Origin: CAYYBZ01 sp964470285 [NCBI: uncultured Oligoflexia bacterium]
GTDB lineage: Bacteria; Bdellovibrionota_G; CAYYBZ01
Assembly: GCA_964470285.1 (NCBI GenBank)
Contig: CAYYBZ010000022.1
Span: 1 to 5,603 of the forward strand
Direction: 5' to 3'
DNA length: 5,603 bases
The notes below the pieces were generated by a model that saw only the letters and a list, made by a program, of their open reading frames with translations, had not been told where the DNA came from and did no database searches. The position numbers and the translations under genes are program-made. Positions 1-5,603 of this stretch are shown here, in pieces (within the stretch, counting starts at the first letter, position 1; the number at the start of each line of letters is the position of its first letter).

Positions 1-1
1 C

Positions 2-556
2 GCAGAAAAAATGATTGCCGATTTGGGAAGCACAATGGAAGGCGATGAAAAATACTTCTTCATAAGAGCTCTTAAAACCATAGTCTGGCGTGAAAGCCTC
101 TGGCAGCATTATTTCAGATACAAAGACTGGTTTTTTGTTCTTTTAAGCGCAGGCTCTTTTAACAAATACGGCGATTGGGGAACATCCCAGATTGCCAGAT
201 CATGCTATAAAACGGGCAAATTGCTAAGCAAACCGTTCTTTGATTCAAAAGGATACTGCTCAATTGCATCCACCCTATACTATGGATTTCTAATTTTTTA
301 TTTCAATTATATGGATGCAAAAAACTTGGAATGTAATGGCAGATCAATAACAACCAAGCTTATGGGAGCATACAACGGCTACAGCTCCGGATATAAACCA
401 TGTTTTTTTAATGTTGAGAGAGATAAGAAGGACTTCCAGAAGTATCAGATAAGCGCTCTAGGCAGTTTTTTAAACAGCTACACTCAGGAACCATGGAAGG
501 AAAAGGTTAAACTACTACAAGAAGAAATTGAAGAAATTAAAACTGACAAAAAATAA
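2..556 (+). CDS. Lytic-transglycosylase-like protein, first paralogue, 5' end missing
   Basis: The frame is open to the left edge of the window (codons for Ala-Glu-Lys precede the ATG at 11). No ribosome binding site precedes that ATG, and the visible protein aligns only with residues from about 145 onward of the next gene. It is therefore the C-terminal part of a longer protein. Counting from the ATG at 11, it shows an Arg-Glu-Ser-Leu-Trp block with the candidate catalytic Glu at residue 28, a Gly-Thr-Ser-Gln-Ile block at 57-61 and an Ala-Tyr-Asn-Gly motif at 120-123. This order (Glu-Ser, then Gly-x-x-Gln, then Ala-Tyr-Asn) is typical of SLT-type lytic transglycosylases, which cleave the glycan strands of peptidoglycan. 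Cys83 and Cys108 match cysteines in the neighbour and could pair. The tail ends in a charged Lys/Glu-rich stretch that the neighbour lacks. The family call is motif-based; whether the protein is exported cannot be seen because its N-terminus is outside the window. Confidence 0.68.
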   Translation, partial: AEKMIADLGSTMEGDEKYFFIRALKTIVWRESLWQHYFRYKDWFFVLLSAGSFNKYGDWGTSQIARSCYKTGKLLSKPFFDSKGYCSIASTLYYGFLIFYFNYMDAKNLECNGRSITTKLMGAYNGYSSGYKPCFFNVERDKKDFQKYQISALGSFLNSYTQEPWKEKVKLLQEEIEEIKTDKK

Positions 557-1497
557 TGCTAACCAAATATATCAAAAAACTTATTCCACTTTTAACTGTA
601 GTTTTAATATTTTCTTTGCCGATAAAAAGTATTTCTGCTCTTGAATACACGGTAAACGGCAAAAAAGTGATCGATCCGTGGCTTTCAAAATCTCCGTCAC
701 TTTGGGGGAAAATTCTACCCGATATAAAAACCGATAAAAAAATAAAAATTCCCGAAAATCTCATTGAAAAAGAAAACATAGGCGTGAAAATAAACGTTGA
801 TGATGTTTATGACCGATGGACAATAAAAAAGAATTATCTTAACGGACCCTTCATAACATACGGTGAAATAACTTCGCAATGCAAGGGATTAATCGAAACA
901 GATTTTGCATTAACAAAAAGTGATTCCGAAAATAATACAAAAAGAAAAACATACTTCCGTGCCGTTAATTCCATTATAAATATAACTGTCGAAAAAGTGC
1001 TAAACGATTTTGAAAATAACCTCTCAAAAAATGAGAAAAAGGAATTTAAAAGGGCTTTTAAAGCAACTCTATGGCAGGAAAGCCTGTGGCAACATTATTT
1101 GAGATACAAAGACTGGTTTTTTGTTTTAATTAGCACGGGCGGATTTAACAGGCTCGGCAACTGGGGAATATCACAAATTGCAAGGGCGCGATACAAAACA
1201 GGCGAGCCGCTTGCCGTAAACTTTTTTGACTCAAAGGGATACTGCAAAATTTCTTCGACAATTTATTACGGAGCAATGATTTTCTTTTACAATTTTCTGG
1301 AAGCAAGAAAAAATCCATGTAACGGCAAAGACCTGTTTAATCAACTTACGGGAGCCCATAATGCATATGCCTCAGGGCATTCCACATACTACAAAGATCT
1401 CTCTAAAGATCGAAAAGACATACATGATTTTCAGATTTTTGCGATGAAGGGTTTTAGAGAAAACTATAAGAATCAACCATGGAAGTCTAAATTTTAA
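556..1497 (+). CDS. Exported lytic-transglycosylase-like protein, second paralogue
   Basis: This is a complete 313-residue protein. Residues 1-28 look like a signal peptide: a Lys-rich start, a hydrophobic core at about 10-22, and Ser-Ile-Ser-Ala before a likely cut after Ala28. The mature protein should therefore act in the periplasm or on the envelope. Residues 29-140 form an N-terminal region I do not recognise. Residues 145-310 carry the SLT-like domain: Gln-Glu-Ser-Leu-Trp with candidate catalytic Glu175, Gly-Ile-Ser-Gln-Ile at 204-208, and Gly-Ala-His-Asn-Ala-Tyr at 266-271, where the usual Tyr of Ala-Tyr-Asn is His. Cys230 and Cys255 are shared with the upstream paralogue. The ATG overlaps the upstream stop by one base (TAATG) and has no good Shine-Dalgarno, so translation probably depends on reinitiation after the first gene. 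The distance from the Glu to the Gly-Ile-Ser-Gln block (about 30 residues) is longer than in classic SLT domains, so this is a divergent member; activity is inferred. Confidence 0.75.
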   Translation: MLTKYIKKLIPLLTVVLIFSLPIKSISALEYTVNGKKVIDPWLSKSPSLWGKILPDIKTDKKIKIPENLIEKENIGVKINVDDVYDRWTIKKNYLNGPFITYGEITSQCKGLIETDFALTKSDSENNTKRKTYFRAVNSIINITVEKVLNDFENNLSKNEKKEFKRAFKATLWQESLWQHYLRYKDWFFVLISTGGFNRLGNWGISQIARARYKTGEPLAVNFFDSKGYCKISSTIYYGAMIFFYNFLEARKNPCNGKDLFNQLTGAHNAYASGHSTYYKDLSKDRKDIHDFQIFAMKGFRENYKNQPWKSKF

Positions 1498-1626
1498 CTC
1501 AAGTAACTCTTTGCTTTTGTAAAATAACCGCACTTTGCACCCCTCCCCATCCCATGTTTCAGATAAATCAATAATGATTTCATTTTAAATCAAGCTGGGG
1601 TTCTGCGAAAAGAGGCAATTTGCGGT

Positions 1627-1696
1627 AAAAACCCCGTAGGTTCTTTTTCTGAGCCTAAGCGGGTTTCAGCGAAGAAACAGAACCTAAGGGGTTTTT
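1627..1696. repeat. Large imperfect inverted repeat, possible bidirectional terminator
   Basis: The arms 1627-1650 and 1673-1696 are 24 bases each and pair with two mismatches, separated by a 22-base loop (1651-1672). The left arm begins AAAAACCCC and the right arm ends GGGGTTTTT. RNA from either strand would therefore form a hairpin with a C/G-rich stem followed by a U run, which is the layout of a bidirectional intrinsic terminator. Pairing can be extended outward by three G-C pairs if one base (1626) is bulged. It lies 130 bases after the stop of the transglycosylase-like pair and 135 bases before the transketolase start, so it could end the upstream transcript. The loop is large for a terminator, and similar motif units occur inside and just left of the structure, so a dispersed intergenic repeat is equally possible. 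Confidence 0.7.
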
Positions 1697-1747
1697 CCGG
1701 AATACTGTTTTCAGAAATTATCCAGCTTCAATTATCACTGAAATTTA

Positions 1748-1776
1748 TTGATTTATCCCCTCTTTTCTATTAAATA
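1748..1776 (+). promoter_or_regulatory. Weak candidate promoter for the transketolase gene
   Basis: TTGATT at 1748-1753 matches four of six bases of a sigma-70 -35 box. The AT-rich segment 1769-1776 offers TTAAAT at 1770-1775 (four of six) with a 16-base gap, or TATTAA one base earlier with a 15-base gap. It would start RNA near 1783, giving a leader of about 50 bases. The matches are modest in AT-rich DNA, so this is only a candidate. Confidence 0.3.
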
Positions 1777-1818
1777 TAGGCGCGTTTATGTATCTAATAG
1801 CTCAAATAACTTAAATTT

Positions 1819-1824
1819 AAGGAG
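1819..1824 (+). promoter_or_regulatory. Ribosome binding site that fixes the transketolase start
   Basis: AAGGAG lies seven bases before the ATG at 1832, which is ideal spacing. It selects this ATG over an in-frame TTG at 1748, which has no such site and would add 28 residues unlike any transketolase N-terminus. Confidence 0.85.
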
Positions 1825-1831
1825 TTTTAAT

Positions 1832-4237
1832 ATGTCAGGCCAGTTTAAAAATAAGGTTGAATTAAAAACAAATGATTCCGAAAACGTAATATCAAAAAAG
1901 CGTGCCATCGCGATAAACATAAAAAACTATTTAAAAAACAATCCTTTCGAAATTGACCCAAAGCTTCTCGATGCTTTGGAAAATTATGATTTAATTTATA
2001 GAACCCTTTGCGGAATTTTATACAATTTTGTTCCTACATCCGGGCATCCGGGAGGAAGCATATCATCGGGAAGAGTAGTAGAATCCGTGCTTTTCAACAC
2101 TATGGCTTACGATTATTCTAACCCTACGCTGAAAGAAGCCGATATAATTTCATATGCCGCGGGCCATAAGGCAATGGGACTTTACGGAATGTGGGCGTTG
2201 AGAAATGAAATCGCGAGAGTCGGGGCAAAAGAACTTTTAGGAAAGGAAAACTGGCAGTTAAGACTTGAAGACCTTTTAGGTTTCAGAAGAAATCCCATTC
2301 AGGACACTCCATTATTTAAGAAATTTAATTCAAAACCGCTTGACGGACATCCTACTCCGGCTACTCCCTTTGTGAAATTATCTACGGGACCTTCAGGATG
2401 CGGAGTTACGGCTTCAGTAGGTCTTGCTTTAGGAGCAATGGATTCTTACGGTGAAAAGGCGCCTTACGTTCACATTATTGAAGGTGAAGGCGGAATGACT
2501 CCGGGTAGAGTGTATGAAGCCATAGCATCGGCAGCATCCTCCGGCTTGTGGAATATCTGCATGCATGTCGACTGGAATCAGGCTTCAATTGATTCAAATG
2601 CAGTGACCAGCGAAAACGGAAAACCCGGTGAATACGTACAATGGAATCCTGCCGAACTTCTCTATATTAACGATTTTAACGTAGTTACAGTAGAGGACGG
2701 TTTTGATCATTCACAGATAATACCTGCCCAAATTCTCGCCCTTGAGCTTTCAAAAATTACAAAACAACCATCGGCCATTGTTTACAGAACCGTAAAGGGC
2801 TGGAAATACGGCATCGAAGGAAAAGCCTCTCACGGAGCCGGGCATAAATTCTGTTCCGAGGAATATTACAACTATTTAAAAACTTTTGAAGACAGATACA
2901 ATGTAAAATTCCCGAAATTCTCAAGCGATAAAACAGATGAAAATATTGAAAAGAATTTTTACGATACATTGATGGTTTTGAGAAAGGTTATCGAAAGTAA
3001 AAAGGATATGGTCGATACTCTTGCGGGAAAACTTAAGCAGTCAAAAGCAAGACTGGGTTCTCTTTCAAGAAAGCCAAAATCAGGAGCACCGGACGTAAGT
3101 AAAGTTTATGAAAACTCGGTAAATCCATCAAACACACCGAAAGAGCTTAAACTTGAAATAGGATCTCAAACGACTATAAGAGGTCAGCTTGGCAGTGTTT
3201 TAAATTATCTCAACAAGCTAAGTTCAGGAGCGATACTTGCTTCGGCTGCCGATCTATACGGCTCAACCAGCATTGCAACGACAGGCAAGGGTTTTGGAGA
3301 AGGCTTTTACAATGCAAATACAAATCCCGGATCAAGACTTATTTCAATCGGCGGTATTTGCGAAGATGCAATCGGTGGAGTTATGTCGGGAGTCGCTGCC
3401 TTCGGTAATCATATCGGATCAGGGGCATCTTACGGTGCCTTTATTGCTCCTTTGCAGCATATTCACTCTAGAACGCACGGCATAGGTCAGCAGACAAAAC
3501 AGGAAATTATGAAAGAACCCAAGAATCCTTTTATAATTATTAGCGGACATGCGGGAATTAAAACCGGTGAAGACGGACCCACACATGCAGATCCCCAACC
3601 GCTGCAGCTTTATCAGGAAAATTTCCCGAAGGGCACCTGCATTTCACTCACACCATGGGAACCTCAGGAAGTCTGGCCCTTAACGGTAAAAGCGCTTCAG
3701 GAAAGACCGGCAGTAGTAATTACGTTTGTAACAAGGCCTTCCGAAACTGTTCCGGACAGGGCTAAGGCCAAAATTCCCGGAGCGGAAGAATCGATTAACG
3801 GTCTTTATTACTGGAGAAAAGCAGATCCTTCGGCAAAACAGTATAACGGAACCGTTGTTCTTCAGGGAAGTGAAGTCGCCATAGACTTTTTCAATCATGT
3901 TCTCCCTAAAATTGATGAAAAGGGTCTCAACATAAACATTCTTTACGTAAGCTCAGCCGAGCTTTTTGAAAATCTTCCAGAAGATAAAAAGAAGGTAATT
4001 TTCCCGCAAGAGCTTGCATCCGAAGCCATGGGAATAACAGGCTTCACTCTTCCCACAATGGAAAAATGGATAGCTTCATTTGAGGGAAGAAAAAGAAGTC
4101 TTTATCCCTTCAAAGCCGGGCATTATCTTGGAAGCGGAAAGTCCGAAATGGTAATTAAGGAAAGCGGGCTTGACGCAGAGAGCCAGTGGCAGGCCGTTCT
4201 TGATTACGCAAAGACGGTTGAAAAGAAAAAACTTTAA
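1832..4237 (+). CDS. Transketolase-family enzyme, long form (801 aa)
   Basis: Transketolases use thiamine diphosphate (ThDP) and Mg2+ to move two-carbon units between sugar phosphates in the cytoplasmic pentose-phosphate pathway. Three domains are visible. The N-terminal ThDP domain (about 50-340) has Ser-Gly-His-Pro-Gly-Gly (His72), Gly-His at 111-112 and Gly-His-Pro at 172-174. Its cofactor motif runs from Gly-Glu-Gly (218-220) to Asn249. The pyrimidine-binding domain (about 445-640) has Arg450, Ala-Asp-Leu at 473-475, Glu511 as the likely cofactor-activating Glu, His573, Gly-Glu-Asp-Gly-Pro-Thr-His ending at His585, and Arg635. The C-terminal domain (about 670-795) has Gly-Ser-Glu-Val at 679-682. 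These match the sugar-phosphate and cofactor residues I know from E. coli TktA. Oddities: Glu219 replaces the usual Mg2+-ligand Asp, and the protein is about 140 residues longer than TktA, partly through a Lys-rich linker at about 340-445. It appears to be transcribed alone. Phosphoketolase is less likely on motifs; the exact substrate is inferred. Confidence 0.9.
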   Translation: MSGQFKNKVELKTNDSENVISKKRAIAINIKNYLKNNPFEIDPKLLDALENYDLIYRTLCGILYNFVPTSGHPGGSISSGRVVESVLFNTMAYDYSNPTLKEADIISYAAGHKAMGLYGMWALRNEIARVGAKELLGKENWQLRLEDLLGFRRNPIQDTPLFKKFNSKPLDGHPTPATPFVKLSTGPSGCGVTASVGLALGAMDSYGEKAPYVHIIEGEGGMTPGRVYEAIASAASSGLWNICMHVDWNQASIDSNAVTSENGKPGEYVQWNPAELLYINDFNVVTVEDGFDHSQIIPAQILALELSKITKQPSAIVYRTVKGWKYGIEGKASHGAGHKFCSEEYYNYLKTFEDRYNVKFPKFSSDKTDENIEKNFYDTLMVLRKVIESKKDMVDTLAGKLKQSKARLGSLSRKPKSGAPDVSKVYENSVNPSNTPKELKLEIGSQTTIRGQLGSVLNYLNKLSSGAILASAADLYGSTSIATTGKGFGEGFYNANTNPGSRLISIGGICEDAIGGVMSGVAAFGNHIGSGASYGAFIAPLQHIHSRTHGIGQQTKQEIMKEPKNPFIIISGHAGIKTGEDGPTHADPQPLQLYQENFPKGTCISLTPWEPQEVWPLTVKALQERPAVVITFVTRPSETVPDRAKAKIPGAEESINGLYYWRKADPSAKQYNGTVVLQGSEVAIDFFNHVLPKIDEKGLNINILYVSSAELFENLPEDKKKVIFPQELASEAMGITGFTLPTMEKWIASFEGRKRSLYPFKAGHYLGSGKSEMVIKESGLDAESQWQAVLDYAKTVEKKKL

Positions 4238-4557
4238 TATCTTGCAAAGGGAGATAAGACGACAGCAAATGAAAGCAGTATAACCGCCAATGCCAGGATA
4301 CTGTAAAGAAATTCTTTTTTAAAACACAACAACACCGATGCAATCAGTAGACGCAAAGCAGGCATTAAAAGAATTAAAACAATCCCTATTTCCTTCAAAA
4401 TTACAACTTTGGGGTCTTTCCCGCCTCCATGAAATAATCTTACGCAGAAACCGGTAACTGTAAGAAGCACGGCCAGTATACCGATATAATAAATACTCTT
4501 TCTTGTAATTTCATTTATCGTGTAATTTGTCGAATCGTTATTTAAATCTCTTTTCAT
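4234..4557 (-). CDS. DUF1634 membrane protein, permease partner
   Basis: This 107-residue protein has three predicted membrane segments: about 22-42, 54-78 and 83-103. The second contains Gly-Ile-Val-Leu-Ile-Leu-Leu-Met-Pro-Ala-Leu-Arg (58-69), the Gly-x(8)-Pro-x-x-Arg pattern I associate with DUF1634. Genes of that family are commonly found directly beside TauE/SafE permeases, as here, which suggests an accessory subunit of the transporter; its biochemical role is not known. The start ATG (4557-4555) overlaps the permease stop as ATGA, and no clear Shine-Dalgarno precedes it, so translation is probably coupled. At the other end its TAA shares the palindrome TTAA (4234-4237) with the TAA of the convergent transketolase gene, leaving no space for a terminator between them. 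Confidence 0.8.
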   Translation of the reverse strand: MKRDLNNDSTNYTINEITRKSIYYIGILAVLLTVTGFCVRLFHGGGKDPKVVILKEIGIVLILLMPALRLLIASVLLCFKKEFLYSILALAVILLSFAVVLSPFARY

Positions 4558-5339
4558 AAAATACTTAAAAGCATTCGCAACGAAAAATAAACCAGTATTA
4601 AAGTAAAAACAATTTCAAGATAAGTAGATTTAATTTTGGGAGCAAAAAGAGCCCCCAGATACGCACCGTAACCCATTCCCACAAAGCACGGCAGGGCCAC
4701 CATAAAATCAAGCTTGGTTCTTAACCCGTAAAAAAGCGCTCCTGTTCCGGCAGTTATTCCTATCATGAACATACTTGTCGATGCGGCAACCTTAAAGGGT
4801 ATTCCCATCAAGGTTCTCATTATGGGAACCTTGATGAATCCGCCTCCGACACCAAGCATGCCCGCAAACAGTCCTCCTGCGACGCTTAAAACATATCCCA
4901 TCGTCAGGTTTTTAATTTCATATGCAGGTATCTCACCTTGAATCTCAACTTCTGTATCATTTTTATTAAGAAATTTCTTTCTCAGCATAATAATAAAGAC
5001 TAAAAACAGAACAACCGAGAATATTATTTTAAGATAGATTTGATTAATAGAAAACGCTATTAATCCACCTGCCAAAACACCGACAACGGTAAATATCTCA
5101 AGAATTATCCCAAGCCTCAGATCTATATATTTAGCAGACGGCTTTGCTAAAGCTGACGCCTGTGATGTTACAATGATACAGAAAAAGCTTGTGCCGATCG
5201 CCTTATGAATAGGTAAATCAAAAAATACGGTAAGTAAAGGAACAAGCAAAAAGCCGCCTCCAAGGCCCATTAAAACAGATATAAAACCTGCGCCTACGCA
5301 GGATAAAGTAAGAATGATTAATTCGGGCGTTTCAAGCAT
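4554..5339 (-). CDS. TauE/SafE-family permease (putative sulfite/anion exporter)
   Basis: This is a 261-residue, very hydrophobic protein, a usual length for the family. The two halves carry matching glycine-rich signatures: Met-Gly-Leu-Gly-Gly-Gly-Phe-Leu-Leu-Val-Pro at 24-34 and Leu-Gly-Val-Gly-Gly-Gly-Phe-Ile-Lys-Val-Pro at 162-172. Each is followed by a segment rich in small residues and Ser/Thr (Ile-Gly-Thr-Ser at 48-51, Ala-Ala-Ser-Thr-Ser at 185-189). This internal duplication is the hallmark of TauE/SafE (also called DUF81) proteins, which move sulfite, sulfoacetate or other organosulfur anions across the inner membrane. A charged cytoplasmic-type loop at about 120-142 separates the halves. 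GGTGAG at 5342-5347 is a plausible but closely spaced ribosome binding site for the ATG at 5339-5337. It is followed by the DUF1634 gene with a four-base overlap. The substrate cannot be told from sequence; no sulfur-metabolism gene is visible nearby. Confidence 0.88.
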   Translation of the reverse strand: MLETPELIILTLSCVGAGFISVLMGLGGGFLLVPLLTVFFDLPIHKAIGTSFFCIIVTSQASALAKPSAKYIDLRLGIILEIFTVVGVLAGGLIAFSINQIYLKIIFSVVLFLVFIIMLRKKFLNKNDTEVEIQGEIPAYEIKNLTMGYVLSVAGGLFAGMLGVGGGFIKVPIMRTLMGIPFKVAASTSMFMIGITAGTGALFYGLRTKLDFMVALPCFVGMGYGAYLGALFAPKIKSTYLEIVFTLILVYFSLRMLLSIL

Positions 5340-5349
5340 CGCTCACCAT

Positions 5350-5384
5350 AAAAAAAGCCCCGTTTTTTTTAAAACGGGGCTTTT
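5350..5384 (-). terminator. Intrinsic terminator of the citrate synthase gene
   Basis: The arms 5353-5366 and 5371-5384 pair perfectly over 14 bases (AAAAGCCCCGTTTT with AAAACGGGGCTTTT) around a four-base loop. Read on the - strand the hairpin ends in seven consecutive T (5356-5350), starting 12 bases after the citrate synthase stop codon. The reverse orientation also ends in a T run (four), but no + strand gene needs it. It lies only 10 bases before the permease start codon. Confidence 0.93.
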
Positions 5385-5394
5385 AAACCGTCAA
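5366..5394 (-). promoter_or_regulatory. Candidate promoter for the permease pair, overlapping the terminator
   Basis: On the - strand, TTGACG (5394-5389) matches five of six bases of a -35 box. After a 17-base gap, TAAAAA (5371-5366) matches four of six of a -10 box. RNA would start near 5359, inside the second hairpin arm, so it would lack the first arm and could not form the terminator. The spacing is ideal, but the -10 match lies in a homopolymer run, so chance is possible. Confidence 0.35.
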
Positions 5395-5395
5395 A

Positions 5396-5603
5396 TTAAG
5401 ATACCTGTTTCTTAACCCAGCTTGTCTGAACCGATTTGGGTCTGACAATGGCAGAGCCTATGGCTCTATTGAGAACAAGGTTTGAAAGAACGCCCATTGC
5501 ACGGCTTACTCCGAAGAGAACCGTGTAATATTCGAATTCTTTCAGTCCGTAATGGTAAAGAAGAACACCCGAGCCTGCATCAACGTTCGGCCACGGATTC
5601 TTT
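5396..5603 (-). CDS. gltA: Citrate synthase, eukaryotic (mitochondrial-like) type, C-terminal end only
   Basis: The right edge of the window cuts the gene; the last 68 codons and the TAA (5398-5396) are present. Citrate synthase condenses acetyl-CoA with oxaloacetate to citrate. The fragment begins with [14 protein letters not shown] (residues 2-15), closely matching the mitochondrial enzyme, and its Asp8 corresponds to catalytic Asp375 of the pig protein. Next come [11 protein letters not shown] (25-35) and Arg-Pro-Lys-Ser (54-57). Arg34 and Arg54 correspond to the citrate-binding Arg401 and Arg421 of pig. The usual His after Asp-Ala is Gly here. These signatures are those of the animal-type enzyme rather than the E. 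coli hexameric type. The symbol is given by function only. A terminator follows directly, so it ends its own transcript. Confidence 0.92.
   Translation of the reverse strand, partial: KNPWPNVDAGSGVLLYHYGLKEFEYYTVLFGVSRAMGVLSNLVLNRAIGSAIVRPKSVQTSWVKKQVS

Larger units (their letters stand above)
1498..1831. other. Gene-free stretch between the transglycosylase-like pair and the transketolase gene
   Basis: No frame on either strand here looks like a gene. The left part (about 1500-1595) is AT-rich with a pyrimidine-rich C run near 1540-1556. The centre (about 1597-1700) holds the compound repeat listed separately. The right part (about 1740-1831) carries a weak promoter candidate and the ribosome binding site of the transketolase gene. 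I see no tRNA-like or riboswitch-like fold that I could name. Confidence 0.7.

Noticed and set aside
532-744. Similar Ile-Lys-Thr-Asp-Lys-Lys peptides at the end of the first paralogue (about 532-553) and in the second (about 724-744)
   Set aside because: It is a short, Lys-rich match in AT-rich DNA and not part of the aligned domain. It could be a duplication scar but is too short to claim.
537-779. Open frame on the - strand across the start of the second transglycosylase-like gene
   Set aside because: Its hydrophobic look comes from the complement of Lys-rich codons; the + strand gene has a paralogue and a signal peptide to support it.
1748-1831. In-frame TTG extension of the transketolase by 28 residues
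   Set aside because: It has no ribosome binding site, and the extension has no resemblance to transketolases. The ATG at 1832 has AAGGAG at perfect spacing.
2757-2969. Open frame on the - strand inside the transketolase gene
   Set aside because: It is antisense to conserved coding sequence, with no start signal and an Arg/Cys-rich composition typical of a shadow frame. The same applies to 3680-3898 and 4155-4343.
3237-3485. Open frame inside the transketolase gene in another + strand frame
   Set aside because: It lies wholly within a strongly conserved enzyme gene, has no ribosome binding site and gives a protein with no recognisable features.
1832-4237. Phosphoketolase as an alternative identity, suggested by the length of about 800 residues
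   Set aside because: The motifs are of transketolase type: Ser-Gly-His-Pro-Gly, Gly-Glu-Asp-Gly-Pro-Thr-His and the C-terminal Gly-Ser-Glu-Val. The phosphoketolase signatures I know are absent.
1-5603. CRISPR array, tRNA or rRNA genes, insertion sequence, toxin-antitoxin or defence system
   Set aside because: No regularly spaced repeats, cloverleaf-like segments, transposase motifs or small toxin-like gene pairs were seen on either strand.

Overview
The window is AT-rich bacterial DNA. The host looks like a diderm (Gram-negative-type) organism, because it has an exported lytic-transglycosylase-like protein with a signal peptide. A Treponema-like spirochaete is my best guess from the general look of the genes, but that is a weak inference: there is no rRNA or marker gene here.

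Left region (1-1497, + strand): two tandem paralogous genes related to the SLT/lysozyme-fold lytic transglycosylases. The first is cut by the left edge. The second is complete and carries a signal peptide. They are joined by a TAATG stop/start overlap, so they are probably one coupled transcript acting on cell-wall peptidoglycan.

Middle region (1498-1831): a 334-base stretch without a gene. It is dominated by a compound repeat whose core is a large inverted repeat (1627-1650 with 1673-1696), followed by a weak candidate promoter and a strong Shine-Dalgarno site. Next comes an 801-residue transketolase-family enzyme (1832-4237), which is long for the family but keeps essentially every transketolase active-site residue I could place.

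Right region (4234-5603, - strand): a DUF1634 membrane protein and a TauE/SafE-type permease are coupled by an ATGA overlap. They converge on the transketolase gene with their stop codons interlocked. Upstream of them lies a very clean intrinsic terminator for the last gene, the C-terminal end of a eukaryotic-type (mitochondrial-like) citrate synthase cut by the right edge. The terminator sits only about 10 bases from the permease start codon, and a promoter-like sequence overlaps it.

Functionally this is a mixed neighbourhood: cell-wall remodelling, pentose-phosphate carbon shuffling, anion/sulfur-compound export and entry of acetyl-CoA into citrate. I see no mobile element, CRISPR array, tRNA, rRNA or defence system, and no convincing new multi-gene system. 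The most unusual items are the intergenic compound repeat, the terminator/promoter overlap and the eukaryotic-type citrate synthase.
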